NCBI RefSeq assembly: GCF_003945385.1
Contig: NZ_AP018920.1
Coordinates: 6,882,001-6,946,000 of the forward strand
Reading direction: 5' to 3'
From: Pseudonocardia autotrophica
GTDB taxonomy: Bacteria; Actinomycetota; Actinomycetes; Mycobacteriales; Pseudonocardiaceae
DNA length: 64,000 nt
Shown piece after piece: positions 34,592 through 43,500 of the stretch. The stretch's first letter is position 1. Every line of letters starts with the position of its first letter. A program made the translations under genes and the position numbers. Under the pieces are notes generated by a model. The model saw nothing but the letters and a program-made list of their open reading frames with translations. It was not told the origin of the DNA and made no database searches.

Positions 34592-35392
34592 GTGTCGGGC
34601 GAGACCTACAGCTGGGCCGAGATGATGGCCATCTCGATCGCCCACGAGATGAGCGACGGTGAGTTCGGCTCGGTGGGCGCCGCGTCGCACATCCCCGCAG
34701 CCGGCCTGCGGCTGGCCCAACTCACCCACGCCCCGAACCTCACCTTCTTCTGCGGTGGCAGCGGGGCGTCCAACCCGAAGATCCGGCGGCTCACCGAGTC
34801 CTCGGCCGACTACCGGAACCTGGTCACCAGCGAGTACCACTACAGCCTGGACGACGTCGTCGACTTCGAGACCGCCATCCGGTTCGACTTCGCCTTCCTC
34901 GGCGGCCTGCAGATCGACAAGTTCGGCAACCTGAACATGGCGATGATCGGGGACTGGGAGAACCCGAAGGTGCGCGGGCCCGGAACGATCGGGCTGGTCT
35001 TCTCCGGCGGTTTCAAGTCCAGCTTCATCTACACCGAGCACCACACCCCGCGGGTGTTCGTGGACCGGGTGGACTTCGTCAGCGGCGCCGGCTGGCTGGA
35101 CGGCGGCGACTCGCGCAGCAAGGTGTTCCGGCCCGAGTCCTCCGGGCCGCGGCGGGTCTTCACCCCGCTCGGGGTGTTCGACTTCGAGCCGGAGTCCAAG
35201 CACATGCGCCTCGCGCGGCTGCACCCGTGGACGACCGTCGAGCAGGTGCAGGAGGCCACCGGGTTCGACCTGCCGGTAGCCGACGACCTGCAGGTCGTCG
35301 AGCCGCCGAGCGCCGAGGACCTGCACCTGCTGCGCACCGAGGTCGACACCGACGGCGTGCTCCGCCGGTACGGCGCGGTCGGTGGTCGATGA
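34592..35392 (+). CDS. IpdB-like CoA-transferase-fold beta subunit
   Basis: A 266-residue family I CoA-transferase-type subunit. GEFGSVGAASHIPAAGLRLA, RVFVDRVDFVSGAGW, TPLGVFDFEPESKHMRLARL with HPWTTVEQVQEATGFDL, and ELHLL-like DLHLLRTEVD correspond to mycobacterial IpdB, a subunit of a ring-opening hydrolase in cholesterol ring C/D breakdown. GTG 34592 is preceded by GGGAGG. Its presumed partner is the alpha subunit at 38619. Either CoA transfer or C-C bond hydrolysis of a cyclic beta-diketone CoA ester is possible. Confidence 0.8.
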   Translation: MSGETYSWAEMMAISIAHEMSDGEFGSVGAASHIPAAGLRLAQLTHAPNLTFFCGGSGASNPKIRRLTESSADYRNLVTSEYHYSLDDVVDFETAIRFDFAFLGGLQIDKFGNLNMAMIGDWENPKVRGPGTIGLVFSGGFKSSFIYTEHHTPRVFVDRVDFVSGAGWLDGGDSRSKVFRPESSGPRRVFTPLGVFDFEPESKHMRLARLHPWTTVEQVQEATGFDLPVADDLQVVEPPSAEDLHLLRTEVDTDGVLRRYGAVGGR

Positions 35393-36228
35393 CCCTGCAC
35401 AGCCGCTACGTCGTCGCCGACGGGATCCGCACGCACTACCTCGAGGCGGGGGACGGGCCCGTCCTGCTCCTGCTGCACGGCGGGGAGTACGGCGCAGCCG
35501 CCGAGCTGACCTGGGCGGACTGCATCCCGCACTGGTCCGGCCGGTACCGCGTGCTGGCGCCGGATCTCGTCGGCTTCGGTCGCAGCAGCAAGATCCGCGA
35601 CTTCGCGGGCGGGCAGCGCAGGCTGATGATCGCGCAGGTGTCGGCGCTGCTGCGCACCCTGGACGTGGACGCGGTGCACGCCGTCGGGACGTCGCTGAGC
35701 GCGCGGATGCTGCTGGACATGGCCGCCCGGGACCGGGCGGCGTGGCCGCTGCGCACCGTGGTCGCCGCGGGCATCGGGCTCGCACCGCCGGTCGCGGCGG
35801 GCCGGGAGGTCCTGGAGACCTTCGACGGGACCCTGGACGGGCTGCGCCCGTCGATGGCGGTGCTCTTCCACGATCCGGCCTACCGCGACGACGAGGACCT
35901 GCTCCGGCGCAGGCACGAGATCGCCGCCCTGCCCGGCGCCTGGGAGACCGGGGCCGCCGCCGCACTGCGTTCCCCCGCCCGGTCCGGCACCGAAGGGCGC
36001 CCACAGGTCCGGGCGCCGCGCCGGGACTACGGTGCGATCACGCTGCCGGTGCAGCTCGTCCGCGGCGAGCACGACGCGCTCGTCCCGGACGACACCTGGC
36101 AGGAGCTGGCCGGTCGGATCCCGGAGGCCAGGGCGTGCACCGTCCCCGGTGCCGGGCACTATCCGCAGATCGAACGGCCCGCCGAGTTCGCCGCGGCCGT
36201 CACCGGGTTCCTGGACGGCGCGACGTGA
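35389..36228 (+). CDS. Alpha/beta hydrolase (meta-cleavage-product hydrolase-like)
   Basis: A 279-residue alpha/beta hydrolase with LLLLHGGEYGAAAELTW, the elbow VGTSLSARM (G-T-S-L-S), the acidic residue in RGEHDALVPDD and the catalytic His in GAGHYPQIERP. Overall it resembles hydrolases that cleave C-C bonds of ring-fission products in aromatic degradation. The elbow's second residue after Ser is Ser rather than Gly, a mild departure. ATG 35389 overlaps the IpdB-like stop (ATGA). Confidence 0.8.
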   Translation: MTLHSRYVVADGIRTHYLEAGDGPVLLLLHGGEYGAAAELTWADCIPHWSGRYRVLAPDLVGFGRSSKIRDFAGGQRRLMIAQVSALLRTLDVDAVHAVGTSLSARMLLDMAARDRAAWPLRTVVAAGIGLAPPVAAGREVLETFDGTLDGLRPSMAVLFHDPAYRDDEDLLRRRHEIAALPGAWETGAAAALRSPARSGTEGRPQVRAPRRDYGAITLPVQLVRGEHDALVPDDTWQELAGRIPEARACTVPGAGHYPQIERPAEFAAAVTGFLDGAT

Positions 36229-36998
36229 CCGGCCCCCGCGTCCACCTGGAACGGACCGGTGGATCCGGGCCACGGGTACTGCTGCTGCACGGCGCCGGCG
36301 CCACCGCCGCGGTCTGGGCGCCGACGCTCGCCGAGATCGCCCGGCGCCGCGCCCGCTGGGAGGTACTGACCGTCGACCTGCCCGGCCACGGCCGGTCCGA
36401 CCGGCTGCCGGACTACCACCACGCGCACTACGCCGCGGCGGTCGCGCGAGCGATACCCCCTGGGCGGCGGATCGACCTGGTCGTCGGGCACTCGCTCGGC
36501 GGGCTGGTCGCGCTGAGCCTGGCCGACGGCACACACGGGATCGAGGTCGGCGCGGCCGCGGTGCTCGCCGTCCGGGTCGGCTGGGCGGAGGAGGAGCTCG
36601 CCGCCCGCGCCGGCCGGGCCGCCCGCGCACCCCGGGTCTTCCCCGCTCCGGAGCCGGCACGCAGCCGGTTCGCACTGGTCAGCGGCATCTCCGCGGATGC
36701 GGACACCGCATTGCTGGACACCGGCGTCCTGGCCTGCGACGGCGGCTACCAGCTCGCCGTCGACCGGCGGACCGCCGCCGATCCGCCGGCCGACGCCGAC
36801 GAACTGGCCCGGGTCGCCGCACGGGTGACCGGGCCCGTCCGGCTCGCCTGCGGCGGTGCCGATCCGGGCGTCCGGCCGGACGAGATGAGCGCGACGCTCG
36901 GGCACCCGGTGCAGGTCGTGCCGGGAGCCGGGCACCACCTGCACGTCGAGCACCCGGCGTTCGTCGTCGACCTGATCGAGAACGCACTCCCCGCCTGA
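36225..36998 (+). CDS. Alpha/beta hydrolase
   Basis: A 257-residue hydrolase: LLLHGAGATAAVWAPTLAEI, LTVDLPGHGRSDRL, the elbow VVGHSLGGLVALS, the acidic position in CGGADPGVRPDE and the catalytic His in GAGHHLHVEHP. GTG 36225 overlaps the preceding hydrolase stop. Two different hydrolases in tandem suggest successive steps (ester or lactone opening, then C-C cleavage) or two substrates. Function not further resolvable. Confidence 0.82.
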   Translation: MTGPRVHLERTGGSGPRVLLLHGAGATAAVWAPTLAEIARRRARWEVLTVDLPGHGRSDRLPDYHHAHYAAAVARAIPPGRRIDLVVGHSLGGLVALSLADGTHGIEVGAAAVLAVRVGWAEEELAARAGRAARAPRVFPAPEPARSRFALVSGISADADTALLDTGVLACDGGYQLAVDRRTAADPPADADELARVAARVTGPVRLACGGADPGVRPDEMSATLGHPVQVVPGAGHHLHVEHPAFVVDLIENALPA

Positions 36999-37026
36999 GC
37001 CCCCTCCTGACCGATCCGGAGCCGCC

Positions 37027-38622
37027 ATGCGCATCGAGAACCTCCTGCGGCAGAACGCGGTACGCCGCCCCGACCGACCGGCCGTCATCACCGACGAGGC
37101 CGAGCTGACCTGGTCCGAACTGGACACCGCGACCGACCGGCTGGCGCACGCGTTGATCGACCGCGGCTGTCGCGAGCAGGAGCGGATCGCGCTCGTCCTG
37201 GCCAACGACCACCGGGTCGTCGTCGCCTACCACGGCCTGTGGAAGGCCAACCTGGTCACCGTCGGCGTCAACCCGAAGCTCACCACGACCGAGATGCGCC
37301 GCATCCTGGTGCACTCCGGCGCCTCCGTGGTCATCTGCGACTCGGCGACCGCGGTGGAGGCCGCCGCCGGTGCCCCGGCGGTCCGGCGGATCGTCACCGT
37401 CGGCCCGGTGGACGCCGGCGACACGGACGTACCCGTCGAGTCCTTCGACGAGCTGGTCGCCTCCGGTGCCGACGGGCCGGTCCCCGGCGAGTGCGGTGGG
37501 GTCAGTGTCTTCAGCGGCGCCGACCTGCGCTCGCTGCGCTACACCAGCGGCACCACCGGGGCGGCGAAGGGCTGCATGGCCACCCACGACCAGCAGCTGG
37601 CCAGCACCGCGAACTACCTGTGCGAGGTCGACGTCCCCCGTGGCGGGCCCACCTGGATCTCGATGCCGCTGAGCCTCGGGGTCGGTGCGTCGTTCGTGAC
37701 CACCACCGCCTACCTGGGTGTCCCGTTGCTGCTGCGCAAGCGGTTCGACGCGGCGGCCTTCGTCGACGACGTCGAGCGGTACGGGGTGACACACGCGTTC
37801 CTGGTGCCGACGATGCTGGTCGACCTGGTCGCGGCGCTCCCGGGACTCGCCGCGGGCCGCGCCCGGACGCTCTCGCTGATCGGCTACGGCGGCGCGGCGA
37901 CCTCGTGGAACCTGATCCGTTCCCTGGTCGAGGCGCTCGACGTGCGGCTGTACCACGCGTTCGGTGCCACCGAGGCCGGCGGTTTCGCCGCCCTGCTCAC
38001 CCCGGACGACCACGACCGGCTGCTCGCCGACCGGCCGACCTCGATCGTGCCGGTGGGCCGGCCCGCCGCGTTCGCCGAGGTGCAGCTGGTCGACGCCGAC
38101 GACCGGGTGGTCGCACCGCGCGAGGTCGGCGAGATGCGGATCCGAGCGGCGAGCGTGTTCTCCGGGTACTGGAGCCAGCCGGAGGCCACCCGGGCGGTGC
38201 TGCGGGACGGCTGGCTGCGCCTGGGCGACATGGCCTGGCGCGACGAGCACGGCTACATCTATCTCGCCGACCGGGCGCAGGGCGTGATCCGCTCCGGGGC
38301 GCAGAACGTCTACGCCGGTGAGGTGGAGGCGGTGCTGCAGAGCTGCCCCGGGGTGCACCGGGCCGCGGTGCTCGGGGTGCCGGACGAGCGGTACGGCGAG
38401 TCGGTGAAGGCCCTGGTGCAGCGCACCGAGGGCAGCGAGGTGACCGCACAGCAGGTGATCGAGCACTGTGCCGGTCAGCTGTCCGCCTACAAGCGTCCCC
38501 GGGAGGTCGAGTTCGTCGACTCCCTGCCGGTGGACGAGGGCGGCAAGATCAGAAGAGCTGAGCTGTCGAGCGGCACGGGCCTGGCCCTGCTCGGCACCGC
38601 GACGAAGGAGTCCGGACGGTGA
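37027..38622 (+). CDS. Acyl-CoA synthetase (AMP-forming, ANL family)
   Basis: A 531-residue adenylate-forming enzyme. P-loop YTSGTTGAAKG starts at residue 172, followed by HAFGATEAGGF (A5), WLRLGDMAWRDEHGYIYLAD with the A7 Asp, the hinge region and GGKIRRAEL with the A10 Lys. It activates a carboxylic acid to its CoA thioester through an acyl-AMP. It lies between the alpha/beta hydrolases and the IpdA-like subunit, so it probably makes the CoA ester on which the IpdAB-like pair acts. Stop overlaps the next GTG. Confidence 0.88.
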   Translation: MRIENLLRQNAVRRPDRPAVITDEAELTWSELDTATDRLAHALIDRGCREQERIALVLANDHRVVVAYHGLWKANLVTVGVNPKLTTTEMRRILVHSGASVVICDSATAVEAAAGAPAVRRIVTVGPVDAGDTDVPVESFDELVASGADGPVPGECGGVSVFSGADLRSLRYTSGTTGAAKGCMATHDQQLASTANYLCEVDVPRGGPTWISMPLSLGVGASFVTTTAYLGVPLLLRKRFDAAAFVDDVERYGVTHAFLVPTMLVDLVAALPGLAAGRARTLSLIGYGGAATSWNLIRSLVEALDVRLYHAFGATEAGGFAALLTPDDHDRLLADRPTSIVPVGRPAAFAEVQLVDADDRVVAPREVGEMRIRAASVFSGYWSQPEATRAVLRDGWLRLGDMAWRDEHGYIYLADRAQGVIRSGAQNVYAGEVEAVLQSCPGVHRAAVLGVPDERYGESVKALVQRTEGSEVTAQQVIEHCAGQLSAYKRPREVEFVDSLPVDEGGKIRRAELSSGTGLALLGTATKESGR

Positions 38623-39512
38623 GCGTGGACGCGAGCACGAGCAAGGTGACCACCCCCGAGGAGGCGGTCGCCGACATCGGGGACGGCGCCACCATCGCCC
38701 TCGGCGGGGTGCACTCGCACAACAGCCCGATGGCACTGGTGAACGCGCTGATCCGGCGCGGGGTGCGCGATCTCGAGCTGATCCCCACCCCCAGCGCCGG
38801 CGCACCGGTCGACATGCTGATCGCGGCCGGTTGCGTGCGGAAGCTGCACGTGTCCTACGTCGGGCTGGAGTTCCTCGGGCTGGCCCCGAACTTCCGCCGG
38901 GCCGCGCAGGAGAAGTCGATCGAGATCATCGAGGCGGACGAGGCCTGGGTCGTCTACGGCTTCCGGGCCGGGGCGAGCAAGCTGCCGTTCGTCGCGCTCC
39001 CCCCGCTCTACGAGGGCACCGACCTGCCCAAGGTCAACCCGATGATCCGGACCACCACCGACCCCTACACCGGGCGGACGGTCACCACGATCCCCGCGCT
39101 GCGCGCGGACTTCGGGCTGTTCCACGCGCAGGTCTCCGACCGCAAGGGCAACGTGCAGATCTTCGGTCAGCGCCGGTTCGAGGACGTGATGGCCAAGGCC
39201 AGCGACCACGTCATCGTCTCGACCGACGAGGTGCTCGACGAGTACGCGCCGTCCCCGGACCCGCGGATCGTGTCCATGCCCGGCGCGATCGTGGAGAAGG
39301 TGGCGCACGCGCCGTACGGGGCGCATCCGCTGTCCTCGCCGGGGCACTACGGCTACGACCGCGAACAGCTCGTCGAGTACCGGGATCGCGCGGTCGCCGG
39401 CGAGACCGCCGGCTACCTCGACACCTACGTGCACGGGGTACGGGACCACGCGGAGTACCTGGAGCAGCGCGGGGTCGGCAGGCTGCTCGGCCTGCGCCAG
39501 ACCTTCCGCTGA
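38619..39512 (+). CDS. IpdA-like CoA-transferase-fold alpha subunit
   Basis: A 297-residue alpha subunit: EAVADIGDGATIALGGVHSHNSPMA at the N-terminus, IIEADEAWVVYGFRAGA, FGLFHAQVSDRKGNVQI, and APYGAHPLSSPGHYGYDRE near the end. The order matches mycobacterial IpdA, and Glu108 in ADEAW falls where I believe the catalytic Glu of IpdA lies. It pairs with the beta subunit at 34592, an unusual 3.2-kb separation for two subunits. GTG 38619 overlaps the ligase stop. Confidence 0.8.
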   Translation: MSVDASTSKVTTPEEAVADIGDGATIALGGVHSHNSPMALVNALIRRGVRDLELIPTPSAGAPVDMLIAAGCVRKLHVSYVGLEFLGLAPNFRRAAQEKSIEIIEADEAWVVYGFRAGASKLPFVALPPLYEGTDLPKVNPMIRTTTDPYTGRTVTTIPALRADFGLFHAQVSDRKGNVQIFGQRRFEDVMAKASDHVIVSTDEVLDEYAPSPDPRIVSMPGAIVEKVAHAPYGAHPLSSPGHYGYDREQLVEYRDRAVAGETAGYLDTYVHGVRDHAEYLEQRGVGRLLGLRQTFR

Positions 39513-39515
39513 GCC

Positions 39516-39552
39516 GGCACGGCCCCTTCCGGGATCCGGAGGGGGCCATGCC
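39516..39552. terminator. Bidirectional hairpin terminator
   Basis: Arms 39516-39530 and 39538-39552 pair over 15 bases with two mismatches around a 7-base loop, between the convergent stops of the IpdA-like gene and the aldo/keto reductase. Confidence 0.6.
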
Positions 39553-39559
39553 GCCGGGC

Positions 39560-40561
39560 TCACCAGGAGTAGGCCTCCGGGGCGGGGCCCGGCCCGGGGA
39601 AGATCGCGTCCAGCCGGGCCAGCACCTCGTCGCCGAGGTGCACGTCGAAGGCGCCGGTCGCCTCGACGAGCTGATCGACGGTGCGCGGGCCGATGATCGT
39701 CGCGGAGACCCCGGGGCGGGCCAGCAGCCAGGCCACGGCCACGTCGGCGGGCTTCGCGCCGAGCTCGTCGCAGAGATCCTCGTAGGCCTGCACCGCGTCG
39801 CGGTGCCGATCCAGCTTGGCCAGCCGCTTGCCCCGGTGGGTGGCGATCCGGGCGCCGGGCAGCGGCCCGCCCATGGTCTGCTCGCGTTCCTTCCGGAGGA
39901 TCCCGCCGAGCAGCCCGGCATCCAGCGGCGACCAGGGCATCATGCCGACGCCGTAGTGCGCACAGGCGGGCAGCACCTCCAGCTCCGCGGTGCGTTCGAG
40001 CAGGTTGTAGATGGTCTGCTCGCTGACCAGGCCGGGCCTGCCCCGGCGGGCGGCGGCCTCCTGACCGGCGGCGATGTGCCATCCGGGGTGGTTGGAGGAG
40101 CCCACGTAGACGATCTTCCCCTGCGTCTTGAGCAGGTCCATCGCCTCCCAGATCTCCTCCCACGGCGTGGTCCGGTCGATGTGGTGCATCTGGTAGAGGT
40201 CGATGTGGTCCACGCCGAGCCTGCGCAGCGACGCCTCGCAGGCCCGCCGGATGTGCAGTGCGGAGAGGCCCGAGTTGTTCGGCCACTCGGCCATCTGGCC
40301 GTAGAGCTTGGTGGCCAGCACCGTCCGGTCCCGGCGCCCGGCACCGCCGGCAAGCCAGGTCCCGATGATCTGCTCGGTGTACCCCTCGCCGAAGCGCCAG
40401 CCGTACACGTCACCGGTGTCGATGACGTTGATCCCCAGGTCCAGCGCCCGGTCCATGATCGCCGCCGCGTCCTCCGGGGTGGTCTGGGTACCGAAGTTGT
40501 CGGTGCCCAGGACCAGGCGGCTGACGGTCAGCCCGCTGCGGCCGAGATGGGTGTACTCCAC
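39560..40561 (-). CDS. Aldo/keto reductase
   Basis: A 333-residue AKR of the potassium-channel-beta/YakC type. It has YTHLGRSGLTVSRLVLGTDNFG, NVIDTGDVYGWRFGE with catalytic Asp and Tyr, TVLATKLYG with Lys, and DLYQMHHID with His. The cofactor loop is ATIIGPRTVDQL. It probably reduces or oxidises a carbonyl/alcohol intermediate. GTG 40561 has GAGGAG upstream. It diverges from the aldehyde dehydrogenase operon across a region holding four tandem repeats. Confidence 0.87.
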   Translation of the reverse strand: MEYTHLGRSGLTVSRLVLGTDNFGTQTTPEDAAAIMDRALDLGINVIDTGDVYGWRFGEGYTEQIIGTWLAGGAGRRDRTVLATKLYGQMAEWPNNSGLSALHIRRACEASLRRLGVDHIDLYQMHHIDRTTPWEEIWEAMDLLKTQGKIVYVGSSNHPGWHIAAGQEAAARRGRPGLVSEQTIYNLLERTAELEVLPACAHYGVGMMPWSPLDAGLLGGILRKEREQTMGGPLPGARIATHRGKRLAKLDRHRDAVQAYEDLCDELGAKPADVAVAWLLARPGVSATIIGPRTVDQLVEATGAFDVHLGDEVLARLDAIFPGPGPAPEAYSW

Positions 40562-40570
40562 GGGATCTCC

Positions 40571-40618
40571 TCAACAGCTGTCTCAACAACTGTGTCGACA
40601 ACTCTGTCAACAACTATC
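40571..40618. repeat. Four tandem 12-bp repeats in the divergent promoter region
   Basis: Units start at 40571 (TCAACAGCTGTC), 40583 (TCAACAACTGTG), 40595 (TCGACAACTCTG) and 40607 (TCAACAACTATC). Consensus is TCAACAACTGTS with no gaps. They begin 10 bp from the aldo/keto reductase start codon and end at TATCGGAC (40615-40622), a motif found at other island promoters. Probably an array of regulator half-sites (ACAAC). Confidence 0.7.
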
Positions 40619-40754
40619 GGACTTTACGTCCCATATCTAATGCATCGCATGGTAGCGTCGCAGCGCTTCCCACGTAAGAGCGCTCGCTCGTTCGCACCGG
40701 ACCGCGCCGCCCCGCCAGGGCCGTCGGCGCCCGGCGCCGCCCAGAGGAGGTCCG

Positions 40755-42284
40755 ATGACCGAGCACCCGGCCGTACCCGACCGGCACACCTACATCGACG
40801 GCCGGCTGCGCGACGGCGGCGGCCCGCCGATCCCCGATCTGCACCCGGGCGACGGCAGCGTGATCACCACGGTGCCGGGCACCGCCCCGGCGCTGCTCGA
40901 CGACGCGATCGCCGGTGCGCTCGCCGCACAGCCCGGCTGGGCCCGGACCGGCCCGCACGAGCGGGCCCGCATCCTGCGCGACGCGGCGGGCCTGCTGGAG
41001 TCCGGTGCCGACCGGCTGGTCCGGCTGATCACCCTGGACAACGGCAAGACCCTCGCCGAGGCGCGCGGCGACGTGCTGGTCGCGGCCACCCACCTGCGCA
41101 GCGCCGCGAACTGGGCGACCGGCCTGGAGGGCTCCACCCTGCCCGCCGACGGCAGCACCCTGAAGCTGACCCTGCGCGATCCGGTCGGCCTGGTCGCCGC
41201 GATCATCCCGTTCAACGCGACCCTGATGTTCGCCGCGCAGAAGGCCGGCCCCGCGCTGGCCGCGGGCAACGCGATCGTGCTCAAGGCCCCCGAGCAGAGC
41301 CCGCTGGCCGCACCGGCGCTGGCCGAGTTGCTCTCCGCCGCCGGCCTGCCGGACGGCCTGCTGCAGGTCGTGCAGGGAGCGGGCGACGTGGGCCGGGCGC
41401 TGGTCACCCATCCCGCCGTCACCATGGTCTCCTTCACCGGCAGCACCGAGGTCGGCCGGCAGGTGATGCGGGACGCCGCCGACGGCATGAAGCGCACCCT
41501 GCTGGAGCTGGGCGGCAAGTCGGCCAACATCGTCTACGCCGACGCCGACCTGGACTCCGCGGTGCACGCCGCGGTCGGCGGGATCTTCCGCAACGCCGGG
41601 CAGCGCTGCTTCTCCGGCTCCCGGCTGCTGGTGCAGAGCTCCGTGGCCGACGAGGTGACCGAGCGGATCGCCCGGATCGCCGGCGCGATCCGGGTGGGCG
41701 ACCCGTTCGACCCGGCCAGCGACCTGGGTTGCCTGATCTCCCGGCAGCAGGAGCAACGGGTGCAGCGGATGATCGACGACGCCGTCGCCGCAGGCGCCAC
41801 GGCACGGGCCGGCGGCAGCAGACCCGCCGACGTGCACCCGGACGGTGCCTTCCTGGCGCCCACCGTGCTGGACTTCCGGGACCTCGATCCCCCGGCGGGC
41901 GCCGGGCCGTCGATCATCCGGGACGAGGCGTTCGGGCCGGTGCTCACCGTGCAGAGCTTCGACACCGTCGAACGCGCCGTCGAGCTGGCCAACGACTCAC
42001 CGTTCGGCCTGGTCGGCGGGTGCTGGACCCGGGACCTCGAACGTGCGCTGCACACCGCGCGCGCGGTCCGCGCCGGATACTTCTGGATCAACTCCTACGG
42101 CGCGCTCGCCCCGGACGCCCCGATCGGCGGCGTCGGCCTGTCCGGCGTCGGCCGGGAGCTCGGCCGGATCGGCCACGAGGCCTACACCGAGCTCCGGACG
42201 GTCGTCGTGGACACCGCACCGCAGGCAGCACATCGCTGGTACGCCGAACCCGCCGCAGCCACCGCACCGGAGGAGCCGAGATGA
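40755..42284 (+). CDS. Aldehyde dehydrogenase
   Basis: A 509-residue NAD(P)-dependent aldehyde dehydrogenase. Substrate site FNATLMFAAQKAGPALAAGN, FTGSTEVGRQVM for cofactor binding, the catalytic Glu251 in LELGGKSANIVY and the nucleophile Cys285 in NAGQRCFSGSR are all intact. C-terminal region RAGYFWINSYGAL fits. It likely oxidises an aldehyde arising from ring or side-chain cleavage. ATG 40755 has AGGAGG upstream. Its stop overlaps the ATG of the alcohol dehydrogenase, so alcohol to acid oxidation is a natural two-step reading. Confidence 0.92.
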   Translation: MTEHPAVPDRHTYIDGRLRDGGGPPIPDLHPGDGSVITTVPGTAPALLDDAIAGALAAQPGWARTGPHERARILRDAAGLLESGADRLVRLITLDNGKTLAEARGDVLVAATHLRSAANWATGLEGSTLPADGSTLKLTLRDPVGLVAAIIPFNATLMFAAQKAGPALAAGNAIVLKAPEQSPLAAPALAELLSAAGLPDGLLQVVQGAGDVGRALVTHPAVTMVSFTGSTEVGRQVMRDAADGMKRTLLELGGKSANIVYADADLDSAVHAAVGGIFRNAGQRCFSGSRLLVQSSVADEVTERIARIAGAIRVGDPFDPASDLGCLISRQQEQRVQRMIDDAVAAGATARAGGSRPADVHPDGAFLAPTVLDFRDLDPPAGAGPSIIRDEAFGPVLTVQSFDTVERAVELANDSPFGLVGGCWTRDLERALHTARAVRAGYFWINSYGALAPDAPIGGVGLSGVGRELGRIGHEAYTELRTVVVDTAPQAAHRWYAEPAAATAPEEPR

Positions 42285-43381
42285 CAGACACCTATCGCGC
42301 CGCCGTCGTCCGCCGGGCGCACGAACCGATCGCGGTGGAGACCGTCCCGCTGCGCGATCCGGTGCGCGACGAGGTGGCGATCGAGGTGACCGCCTGCGGG
42401 CTGTGCCACAGCGACGTGCACTTCATGCACGGCACCTCGGGGACCGACTTCCCGTACGTGGTGGGCCACGAGGTCACCGGCCGGGTCGCGGCACTCGGCC
42501 CACAGGCCGGGGACGGCATCGGGGCCGGCCTCGGGATCGGGGACACCGTCGTGGTCGCCCCGATGGTGGCCTGCGGCCGGTGCAGGCACTGCACGGCCGG
42601 GCATCCCACCCGGTGCGCGGCCCGGCTCCTGCGCCGCCCGCCGATCCCGCTCGCCGACGGCGTGTCGGGCACCCCGGTACTCGGTGTCGGCGGGTTGGCC
42701 GAGCGGACGATCGTGCCGGCGGCCAACGTGGTCCCGATCGACCCGCGGGTGCCGCCGGAGATCGCCGCGCTGCTGGGCTGCGGCGTGCCGAGCGGCTACG
42801 GCGCCGCGGTGCACACCGCCGAGGTCGGCCCGTCCGACGACGTGGTGGTGATCGGCTGCGGCGCGGTCGGCCTGGCCGCCGTCGCCGGGGCCTCCGCAGC
42901 GGGGGCCGAGCGGATCATCGCGCTCGACGTGCAGGCCGGGAAGCTGGAGCCGGCGACCGCGTTCGGGGCGACGCACACGGTGGACGCCGGGGCCGCCGAC
43001 CCGGTGGAGGCGGTCCGCCGGATCACCGGGGGCCGCGGCGCCGACGTGGTGCTCGACGCGGTCGGCGGTCCGCGCACGCTCGACCTGGCGCTGAAGGTCC
43101 GGGCGGTGGGCTCCCGGCTGGTGGTGGTGGGTGCACCGAAGGTCGGCGACACCGTCGAGCTGGGCCTGCGCGAGCTGTTCCTGACCGGCGGTTCGCTGCG
43201 GGTGTCGATCTGGGGCGACTGCGACGCGCACCGCGACCTGCCGATGCTCGCGCGCCGCTACCTGGACGGCGAGCTGCCGCTCGAGCGCTATCTCACCGGC
43301 AGCTACCCGCTGGCCGACGCCCAGAGCGGCTTCGACGAGCTGCTCGCCGGACGCGCCCTGCGCAGCGTCGTCACGCCGTGA
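42281..43381 (+). CDS. Zinc-dependent alcohol dehydrogenase
   Basis: A 366-residue medium-chain dehydrogenase. Catalytic zinc ligands lie in ACGLCHSDVHF and VVGHEVTG. The structural zinc has CGRCRHCTAGHPTRC with four Cys. The Rossmann motif is VVVIGCGAVGLAAVAG, and the conserved Asp of NAD-preferring enzymes is in IIALDVQAGK. It probably converts an alcohol to the aldehyde used by the preceding enzyme. ATGA overlap with that gene. A strong hairpin terminator follows. Confidence 0.92.
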   Translation: MTDTYRAAVVRRAHEPIAVETVPLRDPVRDEVAIEVTACGLCHSDVHFMHGTSGTDFPYVVGHEVTGRVAALGPQAGDGIGAGLGIGDTVVVAPMVACGRCRHCTAGHPTRCAARLLRRPPIPLADGVSGTPVLGVGGLAERTIVPAANVVPIDPRVPPEIAALLGCGVPSGYGAAVHTAEVGPSDDVVVIGCGAVGLAAVAGASAAGAERIIALDVQAGKLEPATAFGATHTVDAGAADPVEAVRRITGGRGADVVLDAVGGPRTLDLALKVRAVGSRLVVVGAPKVGDTVELGLRELFLTGGSLRVSIWGDCDAHRDLPMLARRYLDGELPLERYLTGSYPLADAQSGFDELLAGRALRSVVTP

Positions 43382-43415
43382 CCTGCTGACATCCGCCCGG
43401 CCCGGCGGGCAACGA

Positions 43416-43448
43416 GCGGCGCCACCGGACGACCTCCGGTGGCGCCGC
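43416..43448 (+). terminator. Hairpin terminator after the alcohol dehydrogenase gene
   Basis: A 14-bp perfect stem (43416-43429 with 43435-43448) and the loop CGACC, 35 bases after the stop codon. Confidence 0.72.
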
Positions 43449-43500
43449 CGACCCCTGCCCGCAGCGGGCCGGCCGTTGTGTCGCCGCCCGCGGGTGATCG

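Noticed and set aside
40571..40618. A CRISPR array or plasmid-type iterons
   Set aside because: Units are 12 bp with no spacers, no cas genes, and no replication gene nearby; a promoter-associated operator array fits better.
38468..43381. A 1,637-codon plus-strand open frame across the IpdA-like, aldo/keto reductase and aldehyde dehydrogenase genes
   Set aside because: Only its last 366 codons (42281-43381) form a real protein; the rest is low-complexity Arg/Pro/Gly shadow of genes in other frames, as expected at this GC content.
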